Below are positions 29,218 through 37,529 of a stretch of 64,000 nucleotides of DNA, one piece after another. The DNA comes from Palsa-661 sp035535015 (GTDB lineage Bacteria > Actinomycetota > Acidimicrobiia > Acidimicrobiales > UBA8190): assembly GCA_035535015.1 (NCBI GenBank), contig DATLQU010000024.1:1-64000 (forward strand). The letters are read 5' to 3'. The position numbers were made by a program, and so were the translations under genes. The first letter of the stretch is position 1, and every line of letters starts with the position of its first letter. A model generated the notes under the pieces. The model worked only from the letters and a program-made list of their open reading frames with translations. It did not search any database and had not been told where the DNA came from.

Positions 29218-29882
29218 GCGGCGTGGCCCCGCCGGCCACCACGGACCGCAGCGCCCTGCCGGGACCCGATCCCGACCAGAAGAAGGGCCCCTGGTACCGG
29301 CACCGGGCCTTTCTCGTCCCCGCCGCCGTCGTGGTCGTGATCGGTGCTGCGGTCCTGAGCGATCTCCCCACCCCCGCGTCGCGGGGAAGCGACATCCAAG
29401 GGGAGTCCACCGTCATCGGTGAGATCAACACGGATGTGGCTTCGTGCCTCTTCGCCGTCCGCGAGTCCCTGACGCTCTACGCCGACGAATCGGGCCGGAT
29501 GAGTGCCGCCCACCGGTCGCAGATCCCGGCTCTGTTGCGCGATGACCTGAACGCCTGTTCGTTTACCAACTCGGGCATCTTCGCCCTTTCCGACATCAAC
29601 CTTCTCGGATCACCGGCCGGCCGGCAGGTGGGCCAGGCGCTGAACACGGTGACCGTCTGGGCCACCTCGGATGCCCTGGGGGCGATAGCGGCGGTCCAGA
29701 CACTGACCTCGCACCCGGCGGACAGAAGAGCCGGGTCCGCCCTGCATACCGACAAGCGACTCCTGGCCGAGGATCGCGACAGAGCGACATCGGAGATCGA
29801 CGCCGCCGGCCGGTTGCTCAAGACCAACCTTCCCCCGCTCAACCTCTCCCATGAGGTTCTGCCTGGCGTGCGGAATCCGTAG
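29214..29882 (+). CDS. single-pass membrane protein of unknown function in the ctaB operon
   Basis: The 222-residue product starts with GTG overlapping the previous stop, so translation is coupled. It has a Pro-rich cytoplasmic leader, one membrane helix (about residues 33-50: FLVPAAVVVVIGAAVLS) and an extracytoplasmic, mainly helical domain with two Cys (DVASCLF and LNACSFT). I do not recognise it. Operon position behind ctaB and a SCO gene suggests a role in oxidase assembly or in the envelope. Its 3' end overlaps the convergent CtaG-like gene by 44 bp. Confidence 0.75.
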   Translation: MSGVAPPATTDRSALPGPDPDQKKGPWYRHRAFLVPAAVVVVIGAAVLSDLPTPASRGSDIQGESTVIGEINTDVASCLFAVRESLTLYADESGRMSAAHRSQIPALLRDDLNACSFTNSGIFALSDINLLGSPAGRQVGQALNTVTVWATSDALGAIAAVQTLTSHPADRRAGSALHTDKRLLAEDRDRATSEIDAAGRLLKTNLPPLNLSHEVLPGVRNP

Positions 29883-30717
29883 ACGACCCCGCGTCGCCGT
29901 CGCGCACCAGCCGGTAGAGCGCAGCGTCGGCGTCTTCATCGCTTCGGAGCCACTTCATGAGGTTCGAGAAGATCAGGGGGAGAAAGGCGCACAGAGACGC
30001 GAGCCACAGGATCCCGGTGGAGAACGCCTGGTCCGCCGACACACTGAGGTCGCGACCGGCGACATGGGCATAGGCCCGGTACATCGAGGTGTGCGACATG
30101 CCGACGATGTAGGCGGTCACCCAGATCGTCCACATCACGATGGCGGCCACGGCAATCCGCTGGGGGCGCGTCAGGCGGGGCGCAAACGGCGGCGACTCGA
30201 CCAGCTCGAGCCAGAGGCCGGTCCCGGCACCCACCAGGGTGACCGCTTCGACCAGTGAGAGCCAGCCATGACGGGCCAGGGCGTCGACAATGGCGGGCAC
30301 GCGCCAGGCCACGAAGACGGACGTGGCCAGCGCCACCGGGGCGAGGCCGCGCGCCAGGCGCGGGTGACGGCGCCGAGTGGCCGCCGCCCGGTCGGCCATC
30401 CGGGGCCGCTCGAGGACGGCGTTGCCTTCAGCGTCGGTGGCACCGGTGCGTCGGCCGGCCAGGCCGAGCAGCCGCCATGGCGCGCTCAGGGCGACGAGGG
30501 CGGGGACGCCTATGCCGAGCAGGGCGAATTGCAGGGCCTCGAGAGCCTCGACCCGTCTGGCTTCGGAGGACAGAGGAGGGACCAGGGCGGCCACCAGCCC
30601 GAGGACGGCCAGCGCCGCCAGCAGAAGCCGAGCTCCCCCGGACCCCTCGCCCCGCCAGGCCAGGCTGCCATGGCGGAACCGCCCACCGGGCCGCGCCGCG
30701 GCGGCCCCGTCGGTCAC
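29839..30717 (-). CDS. second CtaG-like (caa3_CtaG) membrane protein
   Basis: This 292-residue polytopic protein resembles the caa3-type oxidase assembly factor CtaG but is diverged. It has VAWRVPAIVDALARHGW, VGMSHTSMYRAYAH and SADQAFSTGILWLASL, equivalent to the DQQIGAAILW segment in the canonical CtaG at 35338-36255. CtaG proteins help deliver copper to subunit I. GTG 30717 overlaps the stop of the 37-residue peptide gene (GTGA), so it ends the ctaCDE operon. Calling it a CtaG paralogue is an inference from these motifs and position. Confidence 0.75.
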   Translation of the reverse strand: MTDGAAAARPGGRFRHGSLAWRGEGSGGARLLLAALAVLGLVAALVPPLSSEARRVEALEALQFALLGIGVPALVALSAPWRLLGLAGRRTGATDAEGNAVLERPRMADRAAATRRRHPRLARGLAPVALATSVFVAWRVPAIVDALARHGWLSLVEAVTLVGAGTGLWLELVESPPFAPRLTRPQRIAVAAIVMWTIWVTAYIVGMSHTSMYRAYAHVAGRDLSVSADQAFSTGILWLASLCAFLPLIFSNLMKWLRSDEDADAALYRLVRDGDAGSSTDSARQAEPHGRG

Positions 30718-30827
30718 CGGTTCGGGCGACGTTGGAAGAAGAACCACAGACAGACGACGGCGAATGTTCCGACCGGGATGGCGAACGTGAGGGCCTGAGC
30801 CCCGACGAGACTGTTGGCCCCGAGCAT
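30714..30827 (-). CDS. 37-residue single-helix membrane peptide in the cytochrome oxidase operon
   Basis: ATG 30827 follows GAAAGGTGGTGG at good spacing. The peptide has one hydrophobic helix (ALTFAIPVGTFAVVCLWFFF) and a basic end (QRRPNR). It sits between ctaE and the second CtaG-like gene, and its stop overlaps the next start. Size, topology and place in the operon suggest a small accessory subunit of the oxidase, like the small subunit IV proteins of other aa3 enzymes. This role is inferred. Confidence 0.75.
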   Translation of the reverse strand: MLGANSLVGAQALTFAIPVGTFAVVCLWFFFQRRPNR

Positions 30828-30901
30828 CGTCCACCACCTTTCGTCCGGGTGCTCTGCGCACCTCTGGTCGGAGCTCCGCCTCCGTGGAGCGGAGTTCCTG
30901 G

Positions 30902-31585
30902 TCACATCACATAGAAGAGTACCCAGAAGAATAGGTTCACAAGAGCCATGAAAGCCCAGAAATACCAGCAGCCCTCGAGATTGGCCCGGAACAATCGGGC
31001 CACCGGCATGGTCGAGCGCGCCGGTCCACCGTCGTCGATCACGGCCCGCCGCAGGCGGAGCCAACGGGCGAGCAGCGTCTCCAGCCAGTAGATCCCCCCG
31101 AGGAGCAGGGCGATGTTCATGGCCGCCCAGGCGACGAAACACGACGCGTAGCCGCTCGAGCCGGGGAAGAACGACACCTTGGTGAACTCCCATACCTGCA
31201 GTCCGAGGGCGATGAGCCCACCGAGGACTGTGACCCAGCCGGCGACCTCCCAATCGAGGGTCTCCCCCCGCCGGAGGCGCATGGTCCCATACCCGTTCAG
31301 CAGGGCGCTGGCCAGGACCAGGGCAAAGATGGCGGCGCCGATGCTGGTCGGTGCCGTGATGCTGTTCGGTCGCCAGAGATCCTCGCTGTTCGTCGAGCGC
31401 AGATAGAAGTAGGCGAAGGCCAGGGAGGCGAAGAAGAACGCCCCGATGCCGATCACGAGGCGACCGCCGGTCCACATGGCGCCCTCGGCCGACCGCATCT
31501 CGTACTCGATCTCTTCCGGCGTCTCGCGCAAGGTCGGTGCCTCGTAGGCCATGAATTCGCTACCGGTGACGGGTTCGGTCGTCAT
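30902..31585 (-). CDS. ctaE: cytochrome c oxidase subunit III
   Basis: This 227-residue polytopic protein matches oxidase subunit III: MWTGGRLVIGIGAFFFASLA for the first helix, AFAYFYLRS, LGLQVWEFTKVSFFPGSSGY, and EGCWYFWAFMALVNLFFWVL at the C-terminus. It is full length with about five helices. Its start overlaps the end of ctaD by 4 nt. Subunit III stabilises the subunit I core and contacts the proton-uptake side. Confidence 0.95.
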   Translation of the reverse strand: MTTEPVTGSEFMAYEAPTLRETPEEIEYEMRSAEGAMWTGGRLVIGIGAFFFASLAFAYFYLRSTNSEDLWRPNSITAPTSIGAAIFALVLASALLNGYGTMRLRRGETLDWEVAGWVTVLGGLIALGLQVWEFTKVSFFPGSSGYASCFVAWAAMNIALLLGGIYWLETLLARWLRLRRAVIDDGGPARSTMPVARLFRANLEGCWYFWAFMALVNLFFWVLFYVM

Positions 31586-33600
31586 GCGATCGGTGGCCTC
31601 GGGTCGGCGGACCCTTCTTCACCGGTCACCGCGTCAGCGTCGAGCACGCCCGACGATCCGGGGGCGACCACCCCGGCCAGCGACAGGCTCCGGGGTCCGA
31701 GGTCGGCTACGGCCTGACCGTCGGTGGTGCCGTAGTGATAGGGGTCAGCCTGCACCACCGGGATGCGGACGAAGTTGTACGGGGGCACCGGTGTCGGGGT
31801 CTGCCATTCGAGGCCCAGGGAGTGCCACGGGTTGGCCGGGGCCGGCTTCGGGTCGAGGAACATGGACCGGACGAAGTTGAAGACGAAGATGAGGAACGAG
31901 GCTCCGAGGAAGAAGGCGCTCACCGACGAGATGTCGTTCAGCGTCTGGAGGTTCTGGGCGTACTCGAAGACCCGCCGCGGTTGGCCGAGCAGGCCCACGA
32001 AGAACAGCGGGAAGAACGTCAGGTTGAAGAAGATGAACATCAACCAGAAGTGCCACTTCCCCAGTCGTCTGTCCATCATCTTCCCCGTCATCTTCGGAAG
32101 CCAGTAGTACAGACCGCCGAAGAAGGCGAACACAAGCCCACCCATGATCGTGTAGTGGAAGTGGGATAGGACGAAGAAACTCCCGTGCACGGTCACATCG
32201 ACGGGCACGTCCGAGAGAAAGACACCGGAAATCCCTCCGATCAGGAAGTTGAAGCCCATGGCCAGTGCGAACAGCATGGGAACCTCATAGCGAATCTTCG
32301 CTTTCCACAACGTCCCCATGGTGTTCAGGAAGATGAAGCCCGTCGGGATGGAGATCAATTCCGTGGTGAGCATGAACAGCGGCCGCATGTCGGGATTGAT
32401 CCCGCTCTGGAAGAGGTGGTGCTGCCACACGAAGAACGAGAGCAGGGCGACACCGATCATGCCGGCGGCGGCGATCCGGTAGCCGAAGAGCGGTCGTCTG
32501 GTGAACACCGGATAGATCTCGGCCACGATGCCGAAGCCCGGAAGGGCCATGATGTAGACCTCGGGGTGCCCGAAGAACCAGAAGAGGTTCTCCCACAGGA
32601 ACGAACTTCCCCCGTGCTCGCCCACGAAGAAGGCGGTCTGGGCCGTGCGGTCGAGGACGCCGAACAGCCCGGCGGCCACGAGTGTCGGGGTGGCCAGGGT
32701 GAGCAAAGCCGCCGTGGCCAAGATCGACCAGACGAAGATCGGAACCCGCCCCCAACTCATACCCGGGGCGCGGTAGTTGACGATGGTGGCGAGCAGGTTG
32801 AATCCGGCACAGATCATGCCGATACCGATGACGGCGAATCCCACGAGATAGGAGTCCATGCCCCCGGTGGCCTGGCTCTGGAGCGGCGCATAGCCGGTCC
32901 ACCCCGTCGGGAATCCACCGAGCGGCAGAGCGGTCAGGATGACCAGGTAACCGGCGGCGAAGATCCACAGGGAAAAGGACTCGACGCGCGGGAAGGCCAT
33001 GCGCCGGGATCCGATCATGAGCGGAACCAGCCAGTTCCCGAGAGGACCGATGACGATGGACGACGCCATCATCATCATGATCGTCCCGTGCTCACTGACC
33101 ACAGAGATGTAGGTGCCAGGTCCGAAGATATGGCTCGTCGGGGTCAGAAGCTCGGTCCTGATGGCCATGGCCAAGAGGCCGCCGGTGAAAAGGAACAGCA
33201 GCACGACGATCGTGTACTGGAGGCCGATGACCTTGTGGTCGAGCGCCGGCCCGAAGTAACGCGTCCAGCTCTTCGACGCCGTGGGGGGTAGCGGCTCGCG
33301 CCCGACGATCTTGGCCATCGGGTAGTCGAGCATGCCGGCGCCGGCCAGCCAGCCGACGACCCCGATCGAGAGGCCGAGGACGATGGCGACGTCGTTCTGA
33401 CCGCTTCCCTGGGTATTTATGTAACCGCTGGCGATGACATTGCCGATCCAGTGGCCGAGGGCGTAACCGGCCACGGCGCCGACCAGGGCCCGGCCGAGAT
33501 GCGGGCCGAGCCAACCCGGCCGGCGCCGGCCCGGCGTGGCGGGCGGGGCGGCGTCGCCCGAATGCTCAGCGCTGATCGGCTGGCGGGTGTCGATGGCCAT
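31582..33600 (-). CDS. ctaD: cytochrome c oxidase subunit I, variant proton channels
   Basis: This 672-residue heme-copper oxidase subunit I has heme and CuB ligands H171 (SEHGTIM), H345 with E347 and Y349 (WFFGHPEVYI), H394-H395 (WQHHLF), and H480 and H482 (LSHFHYTIMGG). It therefore reduces O2 with an A1-like Tyr-His centre. Two features are odd. The K-channel Lys is Ile (PTGFIF at 419-424 where PTGIKxF is usual), with a Glu at 414. The D-channel entrance (usually APDMAFPRxNN) reads SRRMAFPRVES. An N-terminal extension of about 120 residues adds two helices. It overlaps ctaE by 4 nt and lies 17 nt downstream of ctaC. Confidence 0.96.
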   Translation of the reverse strand: MAIDTRQPISAEHSGDAAPPATPGRRRPGWLGPHLGRALVGAVAGYALGHWIGNVIASGYINTQGSGQNDVAIVLGLSIGVVGWLAGAGMLDYPMAKIVGREPLPPTASKSWTRYFGPALDHKVIGLQYTIVVLLFLFTGGLLAMAIRTELLTPTSHIFGPGTYISVVSEHGTIMMMMASSIVIGPLGNWLVPLMIGSRRMAFPRVESFSLWIFAAGYLVILTALPLGGFPTGWTGYAPLQSQATGGMDSYLVGFAVIGIGMICAGFNLLATIVNYRAPGMSWGRVPIFVWSILATAALLTLATPTLVAAGLFGVLDRTAQTAFFVGEHGGSSFLWENLFWFFGHPEVYIMALPGFGIVAEIYPVFTRRPLFGYRIAAAGMIGVALLSFFVWQHHLFQSGINPDMRPLFMLTTELISIPTGFIFLNTMGTLWKAKIRYEVPMLFALAMGFNFLIGGISGVFLSDVPVDVTVHGSFFVLSHFHYTIMGGLVFAFFGGLYYWLPKMTGKMMDRRLGKWHFWLMFIFFNLTFFPLFFVGLLGQPRRVFEYAQNLQTLNDISSVSAFFLGASFLIFVFNFVRSMFLDPKPAPANPWHSLGLEWQTPTPVPPYNFVRIPVVQADPYHYGTTDGQAVADLGPRSLSLAGVVAPGSSGVLDADAVTGEEGSADPRPPIA

Positions 33601-33617
33601 GCCTTCAGTCGTCCTTC

Positions 33618-34538
33618 CTATTTGCCCGGACTCGTGGCACCGTAGGTTTCAACCTTGCTGTAGGGATCGACGTTGTCGGGGTAGTACCCGCCGTTGGCGC
33701 CGTTCGCGTCGGGGACGTAGGAGTAGGCGAACGGTGGCAGGTTCTTGGTGTTGGCGGCATTCTGGCGCTCGGTCGACTGGGCCCAGACGAAGAACTGCGC
33801 CTTGGGAACGACCTTCCCGAAGTTGTACATGGCGCCGTGCCACAGCCCGCACAGCTCCGAGCAGCGGACGGTGAAGGAACCGTCCTGCTTCGTCGTGGTG
33901 TAGGCGACGTTGTCTTCCGACGGATTGGCGTCGGCCTTCACCCCGAGCTGATAGGCCCAGAAGGAGTGGATGACGTCGAGCGAGGTCACGTGGAAGGCGA
34001 TCGTCGTGTCGGCCGGGAGCATCAGCTGACGGGTCTCGAATCCACCGAAAGTCGGGTACCGATAGAGGAACTCCCACTGCTGGGCGATGACCTGGACGGG
34101 CAGGACGTTGTGCGACGTCGGTGTCCAGATCGGGCTCGGCCCCTCACCACCGCCGGCCCCGGCCGGCACCACCAGCTCGACCGTGCCGAAGACGAACACA
34201 CTGATCACGATGACGGTGGTGGTGGCGATCCAGCCGATCTGGATGCCGATGTGGCCACGGGCCTTCGCTCCCCCCTCCGGCTCGGCCACGTCGGGCCGGG
34301 ATCCCCGCCAGACGATGAGGGCATAGGCCCAGTACACCCAGACGGCCAGGATCACGGGGAAGGCGATCAGGAGCAGGACGTTGAAGTCGAACTGGGCCCC
34401 GCTGGCCGTCGACGTGAGCGTGCCCGGAGGAATGTGGGGTCCGACGGCGAAGTAGTAGACGATGTCGAGCGCGACGGCGAGCACCAGCCAGATGGTGACC
34501 AATCGGCGGAAGTGGTGGGTCTCGCCTCCCCCGGTCAT
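33618..34538 (-). CDS. ctaC: cytochrome c oxidase subunit II (CuA)
   Basis: This 306-residue protein has two N-terminal helices (about residues 13-30 and 53-77), a third hydrophobic stretch, and a periplasm-side cupredoxin domain. The CuA ligands are complete: H191 (DVIHSFW), C226, E228, C230, H234 and M237 (RCSELCGLWHGAM). There is no fused cytochrome c domain, so a separate cytochrome must donate electrons. ATG 34538 overlaps the stop of the cupredoxin gene by 4 nt; longer frames to 34706 are shadows of that gene. It is the first core-subunit gene of the ctaC-ctaD-ctaE series. Confidence 0.95.
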   Translation of the reverse strand: MTGGGETHHFRRLVTIWLVLAVALDIVYYFAVGPHIPPGTLTSTASGAQFDFNVLLLIAFPVILAVWVYWAYALIVWRGSRPDVAEPEGGAKARGHIGIQIGWIATTTVIVISVFVFGTVELVVPAGAGGGEGPSPIWTPTSHNVLPVQVIAQQWEFLYRYPTFGGFETRQLMLPADTTIAFHVTSLDVIHSFWAYQLGVKADANPSEDNVAYTTTKQDGSFTVRCSELCGLWHGAMYNFGKVVPKAQFFVWAQSTERQNAANTKNLPPFAYSYVPDANGANGGYYPDNVDPYSKVETYGATSPGK

Positions 34539-35209
34539 GTCACCACCTTGAGAAAGCCGTCCATGTAGCCGATCGTCTGCATGGGACCGCCGGTGCCGTA
34601 GAGGTAGCCGAGCCCGCACGGCAAGAAGCACTGCCACGGGTACTGGCCCGGGCCCGGGGTCATGAAGGAGAATTTCACGATGTTGTGGGGCGAGTTGGTC
34701 GGGCACGGTGCCACGCCACAGAGGTTGGCGTTGCCGTTGGCGGCATAGAGCGGAACGCTGATCCCCAGGGTGGGAATGGCGAAGGTGTGGGCCACGCCGT
34801 TTCCTTCATTGGCGTTGATGACCTTGAAGCTCTTGCCGTTCAGGTTGGCGTCGTCGCCGATCGTGCCGATCACCTGGCCGAATTGCTGGTTGCGTAGGGG
34901 CGAGCCGCCATCGTACTGGTGCACCGTCACGTTGATCCGGGTGTGGGCCGGGAGGTCCCACAAGGTGGTGTGGACCCACCGCCCGCTCGGGGTCTGGGTG
35001 AGGTACGACACCCAGGTCGGGTGGGACCCGAACCCGGTGGAACCGACCGTCTGCAGGGTGAGGTCGACGGGCGCCCCCGCCTGGTGGCCGGCGGCGAAGT
35101 CCACGGTCGGCGGCGACGACCGGAGGAAGGCCATGGTGGTGAAGACGACGAGTCCCACCGCCGCCGCGAAGAGGACGCCGACCACAGCCAGTCGCCTCCC
35201 GCGCCCCAC
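34535..35209 (-). CDS. membrane-anchored cupredoxin-like protein with an incomplete CuA motif
   Basis: The 224-residue product has one N-terminal helix (about residues 7-27) and a cupredoxin-like domain. It keeps H141 (GVAHTFAI) and the Cys pair C194-x3-C198 (PWQCFLPCGLGYLYG), matching the spacing of the CuA loop in subunit II. The second CuA His is Tyr (Y202) and the Met position is Gly, though M210 follows. It may bind a single copper or act in copper transfer. Its stop overlaps ctaC, so it is translationally coupled and probably serves the oxidase. Confidence 0.8.
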   Translation of the reverse strand: MGRGRRLAVVGVLFAAAVGLVVFTTMAFLRSSPPTVDFAAGHQAGAPVDLTLQTVGSTGFGSHPTWVSYLTQTPSGRWVHTTLWDLPAHTRINVTVHQYDGGSPLRNQQFGQVIGTIGDDANLNGKSFKVINANEGNGVAHTFAIPTLGISVPLYAANGNANLCGVAPCPTNSPHNIVKFSFMTPGPGQYPWQCFLPCGLGYLYGTGGPMQTIGYMDGFLKVVT

Positions 35210-35337
35210 GATCAGCCTCCCGCGATCCCGAGAGCTGCAGCTCCGTCTACATCCACCGCCATGGTGCCCCCTGTTTCCGTGCGACGTCCCCTTTCCGACC
35301 CGGAGAAACGCCCGGACCGGCCGCCACGGCGAGGAGG

Positions 35338-36255
35338 TTAGGCCCGGTACGACCCCCCGTCAACGACCTTGTGCGAGGACACCGGCGGGCTCGGTAGGCG
35401 ATGGGTCACGCGCTCGAGAACGTTCGAGAGCCCGCCCTCCTCGATCATGGCCCGGCGGATCACGACGATCAGCGCCGGGATCGCCCAGAAGTCACCGCAC
35501 ACCCACAAGATGGCCGCCCCGATCTGCTGGTCGGCGAACGGCGGGAGCGTCACCCCCGGGATGTGGGCGTAGACGGAATACCACGAAGCGCGCGAGAAGA
35601 TGCTCAGGGACATGGCCAGCACGAACATGGCCACGTTGGTGCTGATGATCGCTCCTCCCTGCCAGACCGCCGACGCTCGGGGCTTCATGGGGTGCGAGGG
35701 GATGATCTGGAGCCAGAAGAGGACCCCGGTGACGAGGAAGCTTCCGTGCATGAGCCAGATGTGCACCAGTTGGTTCTTCTCGCCCAGGTCGAACAGGGCC
35801 GGGAGGTGCCAGAGCACCATGGCGGCATTGAAGGCGAGCAGGGCCGTCCAAGGGCTCCTGACGGCCCGTCCGAGCGCGCGCAGCCGGCGCGCCTGGCCAC
35901 CCAGCAGGACGAATCTGCCGATGCGGCGACGCCACCGCACCGGCAAAGCGAAGAGCAGCGGGACCCATGGCGCCCCGGTCACGATCAGGATGGGGACGTA
36001 GAAGGACAGGAGGATGTGCTCGATCATGTGGACGAAGAAGTAGTCAGACGACCAGTAGTCGATCGGCGACTCCACGGTGACGAGGAGGCTGACGAGTCCG
36101 CCGTAGAAGGCGAGGGAGCGCCACCGCCGGCGCTTGGTCCGCCCGGGCTCCGAGCGGGCCTGCAGTCGCGCCAGCCCGACCTCGTGGGCCAAAACCACCC
36201 CGACGACCACTATGAGGAACGGGTCGAACGTCCAGTGCGCGCTCAGATACGACAT
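35338..36255 (-). CDS. ctaG: CtaG-type cytochrome c oxidase assembly factor
   Basis: This 305-residue, seven-helix protein is a clear caa3_CtaG family member. It has HMIEHILLSFYVPIL, LWHLPALFD, HIWLMHGSFLVTGVLFW, HIPGVTLPPFADQQIGAAIL and WVCGDF. These His and Gly-rich motifs are typical of the family, which supports CuB insertion in aa3/caa3 oxidases. It lies between the lipoprotein gene and the cupredoxin gene on the same strand. Confidence 0.93.
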   Translation of the reverse strand: MSYLSAHWTFDPFLIVVVGVVLAHEVGLARLQARSEPGRTKRRRWRSLAFYGGLVSLLVTVESPIDYWSSDYFFVHMIEHILLSFYVPILIVTGAPWVPLLFALPVRWRRRIGRFVLLGGQARRLRALGRAVRSPWTALLAFNAAMVLWHLPALFDLGEKNQLVHIWLMHGSFLVTGVLFWLQIIPSHPMKPRASAVWQGGAIISTNVAMFVLAMSLSIFSRASWYSVYAHIPGVTLPPFADQQIGAAILWVCGDFWAIPALIVVIRRAMIEEGGLSNVLERVTHRLPSPPVSSHKVVDGGSYRA

Positions 36256-36308
36256 CGAGCCTCTTCCCGGCCTCTAGCGGCACTCTCCTGCCGGCTGCCG
36301 GCCGGCAT

Positions 36309-37529
36309 TCACGCGGACGAACCGAACTGGATCGGCACCTTCACGGAACCGATCTTGCTCCAGGAGCCGGCCGCGGTGTCGAGTCGCCATTCGGTGAGTG
36401 CCGTGGAGGCCACGGCCAGGGCGTCGACCTCGCCCCCGGTCCCCACCGCCACCGTGGCCGTGCCCGCGGGAGGAGAAGGGAGCGACGTCCAATCCCCGGC
36501 AGGCCCCGTCTCGGCATGAAGCGCCATCGAGCCGTGCCCCGCCGCCAGGACCACGAAGCCGCCCCCCGACTCCACCCCTGTGGACACGATGTGGGTCCCC
36601 CGGTCGAGAGGAAGGGGGGCGGAATGCGACCACACCCTCCCCCTGGTACTGGCCACGCCCACCAGGACCGGCGCCGGCGTCGTGGCGGCGGCCACGAGCC
36701 CGCTCGTCATGCCGTCGGCGTGCACCAGGCGCAGGACTGTCGTGGGAGCCGACCCGGTGCGTCCCGGGAGCCTCGGCCCCACCCGACGCCACGAGTCGGC
36801 CGCAGGGACGAAGATCCCCACCACTCCCGGTGAGGTACAGGAGGTCCCCACGAGCGGATGGCCGGAGGCGTCGAGGGCGACCGCCGTGAGACCGCCCACA
36901 CCGCATGCGCGACCAGTCGGCGACGACCCCAGCGCCGACCGGTCGACGAGTTTCGACCAGTGGGCGAGGTCACCGGGACTGCGGAGGATCTCTCCACCAC
37001 GGGCGCGTGACAGCGCCAGAACCTCGGCTCCCGAGGATCCGGCCAGGACGTCGGGGACGGCGGCCAGGCCTCCGGGGACGAGACCGGGCGACGGCAACCA
37101 CGACCCCCCTCCGTCCTGGCTCAGGGCGAGGGGCGAAAAGACGAGGGCCTGGCTCGGTTCGAAACCGGCCAGCACCGTCGGACCGGGGAGGGGGCTCGAG
37201 TTGACGACCAGGCCACCGTTGTCGGCCACGCCGGGCGGGGTGGCGAGCGTCAGGTGGGGCGTGCCGTTCGAGCGCAGGACGAAGAGTTGCCAGAAGGTAT
37301 TGAGTGGATCGCCGGGTCGGCCCATGGCCACCACGGCCAGTTCACCGGTGGTGGTTCCGAAGGTGGATGCGAGCGGCACGCCGACAACAGGCTCCGTCGT
37401 GGGCGGCGGGGAGGAGGCCCGCCGCGTCGGGCTCGAACAACCGGCCAGGATGACGACGGCCGCCATCACCAGCACCAGCACCGGTACCGGCGCGGCGCGG
37501 CGCGCCCCGTGGCGCCTTCTGCGCGTCAT
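36309..37529 (-). CDS. lipoprotein with possible beta-propeller, oxidase gene cluster
   Basis: ATG 37529 starts a lipoprotein signal peptide: basic MTRRRRHGARR, hydrophobic VLVLVMAAVVI, then lipobox LAGC with lipidated C30. The mature protein of about 375 residues is rich in Gly, Ser, Val and Ala. Repeated short segments (SQDGGGSWLPS, HWSKLV, DSWRRVGPRLPG, GDWTSLPSP, GSWSKIGS) look like BNR/sialidase-type Asp-box blades, so a beta-propeller is plausible. Its start overlaps the stop of the SCO-fusion gene (ATGA). Outer face of the membrane; function unknown. Confidence 0.8.
   Translation of the reverse strand: MTRRRRHGARRAAPVPVLVLVMAAVVILAGCSSPTRRASSPPPTTEPVVGVPLASTFGTTTGELAVVAMGRPGDPLNTFWQLFVLRSNGTPHLTLATPPGVADNGGLVVNSSPLPGPTVLAGFEPSQALVFSPLALSQDGGGSWLPSPGLVPGGLAAVPDVLAGSSGAEVLALSRARGGEILRSPGDLAHWSKLVDRSALGSSPTGRACGVGGLTAVALDASGHPLVGTSCTSPGVVGIFVPAADSWRRVGPRLPGRTGSAPTTVLRLVHADGMTSGLVAAATTPAPVLVGVASTRGRVWSHSAPLPLDRGTHIVSTGVESGGGFVVLAAGHGSMALHAETGPAGDWTSLPSPPAGTATVAVGTGGEVDALAVASTALTEWRLDTAAGSWSKIGSVKVPIQFGSSA

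Noticed and set aside
32185..33291. 368-residue plus-strand frame opposite ctaD
   Set aside because: It is a highly charged shadow of a gene with all heme-copper oxidase ligands on the other strand.
34000..34700. YGAT near the C-terminus of oxidase subunit II as a flavinylation motif
   Set aside because: The residue three before Thr is Tyr rather than Ser/Thr and no acidic residue is at the expected position.
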